From contig NZ_JACHCP010000005.1 of NCBI RefSeq assembly GCF_014207185.1, positions 400,475 to 464,474 on the forward strand: a DNA stretch of 64,000 bases, written 5' to 3'. Below are positions 53,740 through 63,937 of this stretch, piece by piece; within the stretch, counting starts at the first letter, position 1, and each line of letters opens with the position of its first letter. The position numbers and the translations under genes are program-made. The notes below the pieces were generated by a model. The model was given only the letters and a program-made list of their open reading frames with translations, was not told the DNA's origin and ran no database searches. This DNA is from Rhodanobacter sp. A1T4 (GTDB lineage Bacteria > Pseudomonadota > Gammaproteobacteria > Xanthomonadales > Rhodanobacteraceae).

Positions 53740-56067
53740 ATGGCGTTGAGCATCGCGGTAGGACGTTTGCGGCATTCGCAGGTTGACTGGCGGCGTCAGC
53801 TGCCGTTGGCTGGCGCGACGCTGCTGTTCCTGCTCGGGCTTTTTTGCGCATGGCAGACCTGGTTGATTGCTGAAGAGGGCAGTTCGATCGAGCGCGTTCA
53901 TGCGGCGCAGGATCAGGCCGTGCATGCGCTGATCGTCGAGATCGCTGCCCAGCGCAGCAAGGTCCAGAAAGTATTGGGCTCGGTCGATCCCACCACGGTG
54001 ATGAGCGATCCGGTCAAGAGCGCCTTGGCGCTTCGCCAGCAGCTTCCACAGGTGCAAAGGCTGGAGTTGTATAGCGGTGATCTAAACGAAGTGCTGCACG
54101 CCAACTATCACGAATTTGGCTATGCCAAGGCAGCCCAGTTGATGGCGGCGCGGAGTGCCGATGGCCCTTCATTGATGCAAAGCGTATCCGTGGGTAATGG
54201 GGATCGTCATCTCAGCCTCATCGTGCCGTTGGGACCATCGCAACAACCGACGGTCTGGGTCTGGGTCGAGTTGCCATTTGCGCCGTTGCAGCAACTGTTC
54301 GAATCGGTGTCGCCAGCCGGTGGTCGGCTCGAGCTTCGTCAGGGCGACGACCATGGAGAGATGAGTTTGTCCTCCGATGGCGCCACGTCGGCGATAGCAG
54401 AGGTAGCGGGAAAGCCGGTGGCCGGTAGCGCATTCAGTGTCTATGCGGGGCTGCCGGATGCGTTTATCGTGCTGCCGCACGTGTGGCCACTGGCAGCTCT
54501 GCTGACTCTGTTAGGGATCGGGGGTGCCTTTTTTCTGCTGCGCCTGCGCATCCGTGCGACTGCATCCGCAGCGCCTGAACCCGAAGAGGTGGCGCTGCCC
54601 GCAAGAATTAAAAAGCTCAGTCCACCGGTCGACATCGCGGCAGCTACCGCGCGACCCTCCCCGCCGTTGCCATCTGCACCGGCAATCGAGCTCGATCCCA
54701 GCATTTTCCGCGCGTATGACGTGCGTGGTGTGGTGGGAAAAACCTTGAACAAGGAGGTTGCCCGTGCACTCGGTCAGTCGATCGGCACGCTGATGGGCGA
54801 AAAGGGTCTGCGCGAAATCGTAGTGGGCCGAGACGGTCGTCTGTCCGGTCCCGAACTGGCTGGTGCACTGTCGGACGGTCTGCGTGCTGCCGGCATCGAC
54901 GTGATCGATATCGGCGCAGTGTCGACGCCGGTCGTTTATTTCGCGGCGTTTCGATACAACACCGGTTGCGGTGTAGCGGTCACAGGTAGCCACAATCCGC
55001 CGGACTACAACGGCTTCAAGATTGTGGTCGCTGGCGAGACGCTATCCGAAGGCGCGATCCAGGATCTGTATCAGCGTATCGCCACAGGCGCGCTCAACAG
55101 CGACGGTCAGGGTGCGCTGCGACAAGTCGACGTGACGTCTGACTATATCGAGAAAATCGTCGGTGACGTGCAAGTCGAACGATCACTCAAGATCGTCGTC
55201 GACTGCGGCAACGGCATCCCTGGCGCGCTGGCGCCGCAGGTGCTGGAAGGCATTGGCTGCGAGGTCATTCCGCTGTATTGCGAAGTCGATGGCACATTCC
55301 CGAACCACCATCCCGACCCATCCGACCCGCACAATCTGGAAGACTTGATTGTTTCGGTGAAGAGTACCGGCGCCGACCTGGGCATCGCGTTCGATGGCGA
55401 CGGCGACCGTCTGGGTGTGGTGACCCGCTCGGGCGAGATCATTTTCCCCGATCGCCTGCTGATGCTGTTTGCGCGGGATGTGTTGTCACGTCAGCCCGGT
55501 GCCACGGTGATCTACGACGTCAAGTGTACCGGCCATCTCAAGGGTCAGATTCTGGATGCTGGCGGCAGCCCGTTGATGTGGCGCACTGGCCATTCGCTGA
55601 TCAAGGCCAAGATGCGCGAAACGGGTGCGGAGCTGGCTGGCGAGATGAGCGGACACTTCTTCTTCAAGGAGCGCTGGTACGGCTTCGACGACGGCATTTA
55701 CGCGGCGGCGCGACTGATGGAAATCCTCGGCGGTGATATGCAGGGGCGTACGCCCGAAGAGATCTTCGCCACGCTTCCGAAAAGTGTTTCCACGCCCGAA
55801 TTGAAGATCGAACTGACCGAAGGCGAGCACTACGCGTTCATGGATAAATTGCGTCAGCAGGCCAGTTTTGGCGAGGCCACGCTGATCACCATCGACGGGT
55901 TGCGCGCAGATTGGCCCGATGGCTGGGGACTGGTGCGTGCTTCCAACACCACGCCGGTGCTTGTGCTGCGTTTCGAGGCGGACGATGCGGTGGCGCTCAA
56001 GCGCATTCAGCAGGTTTTCCGCAAGCAGCTACTGGCGGTCGACTTCACGCTGAAGATGCCGTTTTGA
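53740..56067 (+). CDS. algC: membrane-fused phosphomannomutase/phosphoglucomutase (AlgC)
   Basis: 775 residues. A membrane helix (about 25-43), a predicted periplasmic domain (about 45-245) and a second helix (about 247-267) precede a Pro/Ala linker and a complete four-domain hexose phosphomutase (about 320-775). The phosphoserine loop VTGSHNPPDYNGFK (Ser near 417), metal loop DGDGDRLGVV and sugar loop GEMSGHFFFKE are intact. It interconverts mannose and glucose 1- and 6-phosphates, supplying GDP-mannose and UDP-glucose routes for EPS and LPS. Classic AlgC is about 460 residues; long forms exist in Pseudomonas and xanthomonads, and the function of the extension is not known to me. Confidence 0.93.
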   Translation: MALSIAVGRLRHSQVDWRRQLPLAGATLLFLLGLFCAWQTWLIAEEGSSIERVHAAQDQAVHALIVEIAAQRSKVQKVLGSVDPTTVMSDPVKSALALRQQLPQVQRLELYSGDLNEVLHANYHEFGYAKAAQLMAARSADGPSLMQSVSVGNGDRHLSLIVPLGPSQQPTVWVWVELPFAPLQQLFESVSPAGGRLELRQGDDHGEMSLSSDGATSAIAEVAGKPVAGSAFSVYAGLPDAFIVLPHVWPLAALLTLLGIGGAFFLLRLRIRATASAAPEPEEVALPARIKKLSPPVDIAAATARPSPPLPSAPAIELDPSIFRAYDVRGVVGKTLNKEVARALGQSIGTLMGEKGLREIVVGRDGRLSGPELAGALSDGLRAAGIDVIDIGAVSTPVVYFAAFRYNTGCGVAVTGSHNPPDYNGFKIVVAGETLSEGAIQDLYQRIATGALNSDGQGALRQVDVTSDYIEKIVGDVQVERSLKIVVDCGNGIPGALAPQVLEGIGCEVIPLYCEVDGTFPNHHPDPSDPHNLEDLIVSVKSTGADLGIAFDGDGDRLGVVTRSGEIIFPDRLLMLFARDVLSRQPGATVIYDVKCTGHLKGQILDAGGSPLMWRTGHSLIKAKMRETGAELAGEMSGHFFFKERWYGFDDGIYAAARLMEILGGDMQGRTPEEIFATLPKSVSTPELKIELTEGEHYAFMDKLRQQASFGEATLITIDGLRADWPDGWGLVRASNTTPVLVLRFEADDAVALKRIQQVFRKQLLAVDFTLKMPF

Positions 56068-56097
56068 TAGTGCGGTGTTTCTGATTCGAAGCCGAAC

Positions 56098-56128
56098 AAA
56101 AAAGGCCGGTCTGCACCGGCCCTTTTTA
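56098..56128. terminator. bidirectional intrinsic terminator
   Basis: GGCCGGT/ACCGGCC stem with CTGC loop (56104-56121), flanked by A6 before and T5 after, so it works on both strands. It separates convergent algC and the DUF4124 gene. Confidence 0.9.
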
Positions 56129-56176
56129 AAAATGATCAGATCCATAAGTCTGATCTAACCATCTAAATGACAATAA

Positions 56177-56827
56177 CTATTGCGCTGGACTTGCCTGTGC
56201 CGCTTTGAGTTCACGATAGCGCGCCAGCTGAGTCGCCTGATCCTGGACCATCTGCGTGCGCAGCGCTTGCTGGTGCTGCAAGGTATTTTGCTGGCCGGTA
56301 ACCACGGCGCGCTGGTTGGCGATGCTGTCGTTGATGAATTTCGGCACCGTTTTTTGTGTCCGTTCTATTTCCGCCGCCCGCCCAAGCAGGTCGGTCAGCG
56401 CCTTTTCCTGGGTCTTCAAATTGAGTTGGGTGGTGTGGATTTGCTGGTCCAGCGTATCGAGCGCCTGTTGCTGCGAAATCTTGTACGAGTTTTCGTCAGG
56501 ATAGGCATCCAGCATCTGCGCTTCGGCGTCGTGACGCTTTTGTTCGGCCTGTTGTTTTGCCGCCTGCTCGGCGGCTAATTTGTTAGCCGCAGCACGCTCG
56601 TCCGGCGTTAGCTGGCGCGATACGTGCTGGATCACCATCCCCTGGTCATTCACCGCGTCGAAACCGTATTTCATGGCTTCGGCATTGAGGCTGTCGCTGA
56701 AGTGCAACTTGCCTTGTCCATCGTGCCATTTGTAGCGGATGCCGCTACCTGTGGTCGGCGCTTGGGCATGCACCGCGACGTTTGCGAACAACGCGGCGGC
56801 GGTAAAAACAAATAACAATTTGCGCAT
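56177..56827 (-). CDS. DUF4124-containing periplasmic protein
   Basis: 216 residues. Signal peptide RKLLFVFTAAALFANVAVHA, then a short DUF4124 domain (about 30-75: IRYKWHDGQGKLHFSDSLN) and a long Gln/Lys/Ala-rich coiled coil (about 75-205). Many proteobacterial envelope proteins carry this domain; the role is unknown. Monocistronic by context. Confidence 0.85.
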   Translation of the reverse strand: MRKLLFVFTAAALFANVAVHAQAPTTGSGIRYKWHDGQGKLHFSDSLNAEAMKYGFDAVNDQGMVIQHVSRQLTPDERAAANKLAAEQAAKQQAEQKRHDAEAQMLDAYPDENSYKISQQQALDTLDQQIHTTQLNLKTQEKALTDLLGRAAEIERTQKTVPKFINDSIANQRAVVTGQQNTLQHQQALRTQMVQDQATQLARYRELKAAQASPAQ

Positions 56828-56914
56828 AAATCCCCCTGTTACCGTCAGTATAACCGGCGATGCGGCTTGCTCTGTTTGCAGCTGCCGCCAACGCTGGCAC
56901 TACTGGGGCTATGT

Positions 56915-57562
56915 TCAGCGCTGGACGCCATAGCGATCACGGTAGGCCAGCAGGCGCTCGTGTTCAGCGGTCAGCTGCGGCCGTTCACCCGCATAGGCCA
57001 GCACGTCGTCGAGGCTGGTAATCGCAATCACCGGAACGCCATAGTCGGCCGTCACTTCTTGCGCGGCCGAGCGCTCGCCCTGCCCGCGCTCCTGACGATC
57101 CAGCGCAATCAATACGCCCGCGGCCGTGGCGCCGTGCGCTTCAATCAACGCCAATGATTCACGCACGGCAGTGCCGGCGGTCATCACGTCGTCGACGATC
57201 AGCACACGGCCCTTGAGTGGTGCACCGACCAGCGTGCCGCCTTCGCCGTGATCCTTCACTTCTTTGCGGTTGTAGGCCCAGGGAAGATCGCGCTGATGCT
57301 GCTCGGCCAGTGAGATGGCTGTTGCCGCCGCCAGCGCAATGCCCTTGTAGGCTGGCCCGAACAACATATCGATCTCTATGCCGGAATCCACCACCGCGGC
57401 GGCATAAGCGCGACCAAGCTGCGCAAGAGCGGCGCCGGAATCGATCCGCCCCATGTTGAAAAAATACGGACTCAGTCGACCGGATTTCAGGGTGAACTCG
57501 CCGAAGCGCAGTACTTCGCGGCTGAGCGTGAGTTCGATGAAGTCGCGCTGGTAATCGTGCAC
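56915..57562 (-). CDS. pyrE: orotate phosphoribosyltransferase
   Basis: 215 residues. [16 protein letters not shown] at the start, [28 protein letters not shown] loop, and the PRPP-binding [17 protein letters not shown]. It converts orotate and PRPP to OMP in pyrimidine synthesis. Starts at GTG 57562 with GAGG six bases upstream. Divergent from xth. Confidence 0.95.
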   Translation of the reverse strand: MHDYQRDFIELTLSREVLRFGEFTLKSGRLSPYFFNMGRIDSGAALAQLGRAYAAAVVDSGIEIDMLFGPAYKGIALAAATAISLAEQHQRDLPWAYNRKEVKDHGEGGTLVGAPLKGRVLIVDDVMTAGTAVRESLALIEAHGATAAGVLIALDRQERGQGERSAAQEVTADYGVPVIAITSLDDVLAYAGERPQLTAEHERLLAYRDRYGVQR

Positions 57563-57721
57563 AGGTCGCCTCGTTTGTGGATGTTCAGGACAGGAAAATT
57601 CAGAGTGCGTCGTTCAGCATGTGATGCCGCGCGCAGCGATGGCAACCATGGTACCGCTCGTCGCAGTCCATGACGCTGGCCCGAGGTTGTTATGATCACG
57701 CATCACTTGCCGGAAAACCTC

Positions 57722-58492
57722 ATGCGCATCATCAGCCTCAATGCCAATGGCATCCGCTCGGCCGCGACCAAGGGTGTGTTCGAGTGGTTGCGCACACAAA
57801 ATGCGGATGTCGTATGTCTACAGGAAACCAAGGCGCAGAAAGATCAGCTCAGCGACCCGATGTTCCGCCCCGACGGGCACCATTGTTTTTATCGCGACGC
57901 CAGCAGCAAGAAGGGTTACAGCGGCGTCGCCATCTATGCCAAACGAGAGCCCGATCAGGTGCTGACCGAGCTGGGTTGGGACGAGTTCGATAACGAAGGT
58001 CGCTATATCGAAGCACGCTTCGGCAATCTGTCGGTCGTGTCGCTGTATTTTCCGTCGGGCTCGTCCGGTGACGAGCGTCAGCAGTTCAAGTTCAAGGCGA
58101 TGGAGTGGTTCACGCCGATCCTCGATGGCTGGCTGAAGAGCGGCCGCGATTATGTGATCTGCGGCGACTGGAACATCGTGCACACCAAGAACGACATCAA
58201 GAACTGGAGCTCGAATCAGAAAAACTCCGGCTGTCTGCCTGAGGAGCGTGCCTGGTTGGATCTACTGTTTCAGCAGCGTGGCTGGGTCGACAGCTTTCGC
58301 GCGATCAAGCCCGATACGATCGAGTACACGTGGTGGTCGAACCGTGGCCAGGCGCGCGCGAATAACGTCGGTTGGCGGATCGACTATCAGGTCGTCACGC
58401 CGACCCTGCGTGAGCGGTTGACGGATTGCTCGATCTATCGCGACCAGCGATTCTCCGATCACGCGCCGTATATCGTCGACTATGCCGATTGA
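57722..58492 (+). CDS. xth: exodeoxyribonuclease III
   Basis: 256 residues of the EEP superfamily. MRIISLNANGIRSA with the metal Asn, CLQETKAQ (catalytic Glu), GDWNIVHTKNDIKNW (Asp/Asn pair) and the closing DQRFSDHAPYIVDY with the catalytic His. It is an AP endonuclease and 3'-5' exonuclease in base-excision repair. ATG 57722 is the family start. It overlaps the AmpG-like gene by 11 bp. Confidence 0.95.
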   Translation: MRIISLNANGIRSAATKGVFEWLRTQNADVVCLQETKAQKDQLSDPMFRPDGHHCFYRDASSKKGYSGVAIYAKREPDQVLTELGWDEFDNEGRYIEARFGNLSVVSLYFPSGSSGDERQQFKFKAMEWFTPILDGWLKSGRDYVICGDWNIVHTKNDIKNWSSNQKNSGCLPEERAWLDLLFQQRGWVDSFRAIKPDTIEYTWWSNRGQARANNVGWRIDYQVVTPTLRERLTDCSIYRDQRFSDHAPYIVDYAD

Positions 58493-59813
58493 GTCGGTCG
58501 GAAAAAGCCTGCCTGCGCGTGACGTGAAGACGTCCAGGCCATCCGTGTGGAAATCGTTTGCGCAGCCGGCGGCCTGGACAATGCTGCTGTTCGGTTTCTC
58601 GTCGGGCCTGCCATTTCTATTGGTGGCCGGCACACTGGCTTATTGGCTGAAAGAAAACGGCATCGTGCTGAAGGACATCACGATGATCGCCAGCGCGGGC
58701 ATGACGTACGCACTCAAGTTTTTGTGGGCGCCGCTACTCGATCACTGGCGCATTCCTGGCTTTTCACGGCTGGGACGTCGGCGTGGCTGGCTGCTATTTG
58801 CGCAGCTGGGCGTTGCTGCCGGCCTGCTGACAATGGCCTTTTTGACGCCGACGCAACTGATTCCGTTTGTCGGCGCGACCTTGGTCGTCGCGTTCTTTGG
58901 CGCTACCCAAGACATCGCGGTGGACGCCTACCGTATCGAAATCGCGCCGATTGAGGCGCAGGGTGCGCTGGTCGCGACGTATTCGCTGGGCTATCGCATC
59001 GCGCTGATTCTGGCCGGTGCGCTGGCGCTGATCCTTGCCGATCACATCGCCTGGAGCTCGGTATATATGGTGATGGCTATCGCCATGGGTCTGCCGATCG
59101 CGGCAACACTGACGGCACGGGAGCCTGATGTACGTCTGGTTGCTCCGCGCGGCTGGCGTGCCGCCATGCGCGAAAGCGTGATCGATCCGTTTGCTGATTT
59201 CTTTCGCCGTTATGGCTGGCATATTGCCGTTGTGACGCTGTTGTTTATCCTGCTGTTCAAGATTCCCGAGCAGGCGACCATTGGCGGCGTGATGAGTCCG
59301 TTCTATCGCGACATGGGCTTTTCCAAGACCGAGATCGGTAGCATCACCAAGATCTACGGCATCTGGATCGGCATCGTCGGAGTATTCCTCGGTGGCGCAG
59401 CGGTAGCTCGCTGGGGTGCATGGCGCTCGCTGGGTGTCACCGTCGTGCTTTGTGGCTGCAGCAACCTTCTGTATCTGGCATTGATCGCCCATCCGGGCAA
59501 TCTGCTCGTGCTGACCATGGTGATTTCCGGGGAGAACCTCACGCTGGGCATGCTGGGTCCGCCGACGGTGGCGTTCCTGTCATCGCTGGTCAATCGTGAA
59601 CACACTGCCACGCAATACGCGCTGTTAAGTTCAATGGTCAATCTGCCAGGCAAGGTACTCGGTTTCTTTGCCGGAGGCATCGCAGCGGCTACGGGCTATG
59701 GCCAGTACTTTGTGATCACCGTACTGTCGATTATTCCAGCAACACTGCTGTTCTTCTACTTGTGGCCGAGGTTTCGCCATGCCGACGCATCGTCGTCGGT
59801 GGGCGCCGAGTAA
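58482..59813 (+). CDS. ampG: AmpG-family muropeptide permease (MFS)
   Basis: 443 residues with about 12 helices and cytoplasmic termini. LLFGFSSGLPFLLVAGTLAYWL and FGATQDIAVDAYRIE are AmpG signatures. It imports GlcNAc-anhydroMurNAc peptides for cell-wall recycling. It is coupled to xth by overlap, and its 3' end overlaps the convergent anmK by 58 bp; anmK acts on the same imported sugar. Confidence 0.9.
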   Translation: MPIESVGKSLPARDVKTSRPSVWKSFAQPAAWTMLLFGFSSGLPFLLVAGTLAYWLKENGIVLKDITMIASAGMTYALKFLWAPLLDHWRIPGFSRLGRRRGWLLFAQLGVAAGLLTMAFLTPTQLIPFVGATLVVAFFGATQDIAVDAYRIEIAPIEAQGALVATYSLGYRIALILAGALALILADHIAWSSVYMVMAIAMGLPIAATLTAREPDVRLVAPRGWRAAMRESVIDPFADFFRRYGWHIAVVTLLFILLFKIPEQATIGGVMSPFYRDMGFSKTEIGSITKIYGIWIGIVGVFLGGAAVARWGAWRSLGVTVVLCGCSNLLYLALIAHPGNLLVLTMVISGENLTLGMLGPPTVAFLSSLVNREHTATQYALLSSMVNLPGKVLGFFAGGIAAATGYGQYFVITVLSIIPATLLFFYLWPRFRHADASSSVGAE

Positions 59814-60913
59814 ATTGCACCGAGCACTCGTGAACCCCGCGCTCCCGTCACCGCCGGCAGGTTGCCCGGCAATCCCAGTAGGCGCTGGCGCGCCAGCCAT
59901 GCGAAAGCGGCGGCCTCCAGAAAATCGGGGTCGATGCCATGCTGTGCCGTGCTGCTGACGACGCGCGGCGCCAACAGTGTGGTCAGTCGTTCCATGAGCC
60001 TGCTGTTGTGTGTACCGCCCCCGCAGACAAGAACATCGGCCGTCATCGGTGTCTGTTGAGCGATCGCTTCGGCCACACTGCGAGCGGTTAGTTCCAGCAA
60101 GGTTGCCTGGACATCGGCGGGACGAATGCCAGCCAGGGCACGATGCGCTGCCAGCCAACCGAGATGGAAGTGCTCGCGTCCAGTGCTTTTGGGCGGCGGC
60201 AGTGCGAAATAGGCATCGGCCAGGAGCACTTCGAGCAAGCGCATATCGACATTGCCGCTGGACGCGAAAGCGCCATCACGATCAAACGGCTCGCCACGAT
60301 GGCGCATGCACCACGCGTCGAGCAATCCGTTGGCGGGCCCGGTATCAAAACCGAGCACCGTGCCGTCGGCACCCAGCACGGTGATGTTGGCAATGCCGCC
60401 AAGATTGAGTACGACGCGGGCATGGCCTTCCTTCGCCAGCAGCATCGCGTGCAATGCGGGCAACAGTGGCGCGCCCTGCCCACCGGCTGCGATATCCGCG
60501 CGACGAAAGTCGGCAACCACATCGATGTGGCAACGCTCGGCAATCACGCTGGCATCGCCCAGCTGCATGGTGAACGGATAGTCCCCTGTGGGTCGGTGAC
60601 GAATGGTCTGGCCATGCGAACCGATCGCTCGCACTGAGTGAGCTGGTGTGCCACTTTGTTCCAGCAACTGCAGCGCGGCCTCTGCAAAGCAGTGCCCGAT
60701 TTCGACGTCCAGATGTCCAAATGCATCGAGGTTCAGCGCAGCTTCGTCCTGCATCAAGCTGAGCATGCGTTCGCGCAGTGTGGAAGGCCAGGGGTGCGCA
60801 TAGGTGGCATGGACTTGCGGCAAGCCACCGTCGAAGCTGACCAACGCGGCGTCGATGCTATCGGCGCTGGTGCCGGAAATCAGCCCGATATAGAGCGCCG
60901 AATCGTCAGTCAC
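59756..60913 (-). CDS. anmK: anhydro-N-acetylmuramic acid kinase
   Basis: 385 residues of the ASKHA fold. ATP-binding GLISGTSADSIDAALVSF at the N-terminus, the catalytic Asp in VVADFRRADIAAGGQGAPLLPA, NLGGIANIT, GFDTGPANGLLD and VCGGGTHNSRLMERL. It phosphorylates and opens anhydroMurNAc to MurNAc-6-phosphate during peptidoglycan recycling. Starts at GTG 60913, 13 bp after the M23 peptidase stop. The last 58 bp are antisense to the end of ampG. Confidence 0.95.
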   Translation of the reverse strand: MTDDSALYIGLISGTSADSIDAALVSFDGGLPQVHATYAHPWPSTLRERMLSLMQDEAALNLDAFGHLDVEIGHCFAEAALQLLEQSGTPAHSVRAIGSHGQTIRHRPTGDYPFTMQLGDASVIAERCHIDVVADFRRADIAAGGQGAPLLPALHAMLLAKEGHARVVLNLGGIANITVLGADGTVLGFDTGPANGLLDAWCMRHRGEPFDRDGAFASSGNVDMRLLEVLLADAYFALPPPKSTGREHFHLGWLAAHRALAGIRPADVQATLLELTARSVAEAIAQQTPMTADVLVCGGGTHNSRLMERLTTLLAPRVVSSTAQHGIDPDFLEAAAFAWLARQRLLGLPGNLPAVTGARGSRVLGAIYSAPTDDDASAWRNLGHK

Positions 60914-60926
60914 GCTTGTGCCATGC

Positions 60927-62369
60927 TCAGTTGTCGTTGTTGGCAGGGGCGTTCGCGTGGGCGAGCTTGATACGGGCGTCCAGCTCCGTCAGTCGGGCCA
61001 GTTGCGGCTGTACTACCTGTGCCTTGAATCGGGCCAGCTGTACCGCGGGTAGCAGTTCGGGTTTGGGTAGCGTCACCGTCTGCGGATTGCGTTGTACGCC
61101 ATCGACGCGGAATTCATAATGCAGATGCGGCCCCGTGGCCAAACCCGTCATGCCAACAAAGCCGATGACCTGTCCCTGGGCGACATGCTGGCCGACACGT
61201 TCGGTGCCGTAGCGCGACATGTGACCGTAGGCCGTGCTGATCGTGTTGCTGTGCTGGATGATGACGAAATTGCCGTAGCCGTTCATCCAGCCCTTGAACT
61301 TGATCACACCATCGCCGGCGGCATGGATCGGTGTGCCGGTGGGCGCTGCGTAATCCACACCCTTGTGCGCGCGCATCAGGCCAAGAATCGGGTGCAGTCG
61401 CGCCACGCTGAAGGTGGATGAGATACGGGTGAAGTCGACCGGAATACGCAGGAACGATTTCTGGATCGGTCGGCCATCTTCGCTGAACCAGCCATAGTCA
61501 CCGCTGGCCTTTTTGAATCGATAGGCAGTGTAGCGTTTGCCCTGGTTGATGAATTCGGCGGCAACGATATTGCCCTCGCCGTAGCGGGTGCCGTCACGAT
61601 AGATGTCGTCGTAAATCACAGTGAAGCTGTCGCCCTCGCGCAGGTCCTGTACGAAATCGACGTCGTACTTGAACAGGTCGGCGAGTTTGCCGACCATTGC
61701 TGCGTCCATGCCGGCCTGATCGCCCGCAGCATAGAGGCTGCTCCGTATCACGCCATGGGCAACCTGCTCGCGCGTATCCATATCACGCTGCTGGATGCTG
61801 ACCGAGGGATGGTCACCGTCAAGACGCACGGTGGCGCGGTTGGCGTCATCCTGGTCGAAACGCAGACCCTTGAGGTTGCCACCGCTGCCCAGCAGAAAAT
61901 CGAATTCTTCGCCCGGACGAATATTGTGCAGTGCCGACTTGGCACTGCCCGATGCGTCCATGACCTTCTGCAGGTCGGTCATGCTTAAGCCGCGGCCGGT
62001 GAAGATGTCCGATAGCGTTTGACCAGGCTGCACACGCACGACCTGCCAGTCATCGACGGTTGGCGTGGGTGCGCTCACCGCTGCCACTTTGGGCAAGGCA
62101 AGAGACAGTAATGTATGTGCTTCCGGCACGGCGGCGGGACGCATCGCGCTGGCCCAGGCCGGCATGATGAAGCCGGACAGCAGCGTGATAAGCAGCGCGG
62201 TGCCAGCGAGCACCCAGCGCTCACGATGCCAGTGAATCGGCTCGACAACGTCTGACTGGTGGAGTGGCCAGTGTGAGAAACGCTCGTAGAAATGGGAGTG
62301 ACGGTGTTGGGCCTTGCGGCAGATGGCCTGCTTGCGGGCTTGACGCGCGCCCTGCTTCTCTTCAGCCAT
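60927..62369 (-). CDS. M23-family murein DD-endopeptidase
   Basis: 480 residues: basic cytoplasmic N-terminus, one membrane anchor (about 50-72), an OapA/LysM-like domain (about 105-185: VVRVQPGQTLSDIFTGRGLS), a helical linker, and the peptidase M23 domain (about 315-425) with zinc ligands in HKGVDYAAPTGTP and GLATGPHLHYEFR. It should cleave peptide cross-links in the periplasm, making room for wall growth. It resembles MepM/YebA. In an operon with anmK; divergent from tyrS. Confidence 0.92.
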   Translation of the reverse strand: MAEEKQGARQARKQAICRKAQHRHSHFYERFSHWPLHQSDVVEPIHWHRERWVLAGTALLITLLSGFIMPAWASAMRPAAVPEAHTLLSLALPKVAAVSAPTPTVDDWQVVRVQPGQTLSDIFTGRGLSMTDLQKVMDASGSAKSALHNIRPGEEFDFLLGSGGNLKGLRFDQDDANRATVRLDGDHPSVSIQQRDMDTREQVAHGVIRSSLYAAGDQAGMDAAMVGKLADLFKYDVDFVQDLREGDSFTVIYDDIYRDGTRYGEGNIVAAEFINQGKRYTAYRFKKASGDYGWFSEDGRPIQKSFLRIPVDFTRISSTFSVARLHPILGLMRAHKGVDYAAPTGTPIHAAGDGVIKFKGWMNGYGNFVIIQHSNTISTAYGHMSRYGTERVGQHVAQGQVIGFVGMTGLATGPHLHYEFRVDGVQRNPQTVTLPKPELLPAVQLARFKAQVVQPQLARLTELDARIKLAHANAPANNDN

Positions 62370-62554
62370 TTTACCCGCCCGCCAATACAGAATTGCAAAC
62401 AGGTCGTACCATAACTGTCATGTGCAAATCGCGTCAACGCCCTTTTGCATCAAGGGTTTGCGCGGCATTACCGATTAACGCACAATTAACCTTTTGGCAT
62501 AGTCAGACTTTCGATGACGGCCGATTCATTGACCTTGCGATCTGAGAGAAATAC

Positions 62555-63766
62555 ATGAGCGAGCTTGAGCAGGCGTTGGCGACGATTACCCGCGGTGCCG
62601 ACGAAATCATCAAGCGAGAAGAGTTGATTGAGCGCCTGAAAAGCGGTCGACCGCTGCGCATCAAGGCCGGCTTCGATCCAACGGCGCCCGATCTGCATCT
62701 GGGTCACACCGTATTGCTGAACAAGATGCGGCAGTTTCAGGATCTAGGCCATCAGGTGATTTTTCTGATCGGTGATTTCACCGGCATGATCGGTGACCCA
62801 ACCGGCAAAAACGTCACTCGTAAACCGCTCACCCGCGAGGACGTGCTGGCCAATGCCGAGACCTATGCCAGTCAGGTCTACAAGGTGTTGGACAAGGAGC
62901 GCACCGAGCTGCGCTTCAACTCGGAGTGGTTTGGCCAGATGTCCGCTGCCGATCTGATCAAGCTCGCCGCCCAGCATACGGTGGCGCGCATGCTGGAGCG
63001 CGATGACTTTGCCAAGCGCTACGCATCGCAACAGCCGATCGCCATTCATGAATTTCTGTATCCGCTGGTGCAGGGTTACGACTCGGTCGCGTTGAAGTGC
63101 GACGTCGAGCTCGGCGGCACCGATCAGAAATTCAACCTGCTGATGGGGCGAGCGCTGCAGGAACACCACGGCCAGCCACCGCAGATCGTGCTGACCATGC
63201 CCCTGCTTGAAGGTCTGGACGGCGTCAACAAGATGTCCAAGTCGCTCGGCAACTACATCGGAATCAACGAGCTGGCGATCGACATGGTCACCAAGACGAT
63301 GAAGATTGGCGACGAGTTGATGTGGCGCTGGTTCGAATTACTCAGCTTTGAAGTGTCACTGGATGAGCTGGCGCAGATGAAGCGCGAGATCGCCGATGGG
63401 ACGTTGAATCCGCGCGATGCCAAGCTGCGTCTCGCGCGCGAACTGGTCACGCGCTTTCACGATGCCGCCGCCGCCGAGCAGGCGATTGCCGGTTGGCATG
63501 CGGTAGTGCGTGGCGAAGGGGATACCGCGCTGCTTCCGCTCAACGACATCGCCGTTCCGGCCGAAGGCATCCGGCTCGCCGCATTGCTTACAGCGGCAGG
63601 CATCACGGCCAGCAATTCAGAAGCAAGTCGCAAGTTGAAGGAGCGTGCCGTGCGCATCGACACCGAGGTGGCTGAAGACGCGCAACGTATTTTCAGCGTG
63701 GGATTTGAAGGCGTCTTGCAGGTGGGCAAGCGCAACTTTGCCCGGGTGCGCCTCGTGTCAGCCTGA
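62555..63766 (+). CDS. tyrS: tyrosyl-tRNA synthetase
   Basis: 403 residues. Class I HIGH motif as [14 protein letters not shown], Tyr-binding [22 protein letters not shown] and the [12 protein letters not shown] loop; C-terminal S4 RNA-binding domain (about 340-400). This is the shorter TyrRZ-like branch common in proteobacteria. ATG 62555 follows GAGAGAAA. Followed by a strong rightward promoter region. Confidence 0.95.
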   Translation: MSELEQALATITRGADEIIKREELIERLKSGRPLRIKAGFDPTAPDLHLGHTVLLNKMRQFQDLGHQVIFLIGDFTGMIGDPTGKNVTRKPLTREDVLANAETYASQVYKVLDKERTELRFNSEWFGQMSAADLIKLAAQHTVARMLERDDFAKRYASQQPIAIHEFLYPLVQGYDSVALKCDVELGGTDQKFNLLMGRALQEHHGQPPQIVLTMPLLEGLDGVNKMSKSLGNYIGINELAIDMVTKTMKIGDELMWRWFELLSFEVSLDELAQMKREIADGTLNPRDAKLRLARELVTRFHDAAAAEQAIAGWHAVVRGEGDTALLPLNDIAVPAEGIRLAALLTAAGITASNSEASRKLKERAVRIDTEVAEDAQRIFSVGFEGVLQVGKRNFARVRLVSA

Positions 63767-63909
63767 AAACGCGCGGCGTAATGCGGTTTAGTCGCGATAT
63801 TCAAATTAGTGCTTGTGCTTTTTCCTGTAGCTCGTATGATGCGCGGCCCGGAGTCGTCCACGCAGTTTTTGACGAGTCGCGGCATCTTCGAAAAAGTGAA
63901 ATGAAGGTG

Positions 63910-63937
63910 TTGACGGCCACAAAAAACGATATAGAAT
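63910..63937 (+). promoter_or_regulatory. strong rRNA-type promoter
   Basis: TTGACG (63910-63915), 16-bp spacer and TAGAAT (63932-63937), preceded by an A-rich stretch and followed by a GC-rich discriminator (GGGCGGCTC). This composition is typical of growth-rate-controlled rRNA promoters. The 16S gene would lie beyond the right edge; nothing in 63938-64000 resembles mature 16S. Confidence 0.65.
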
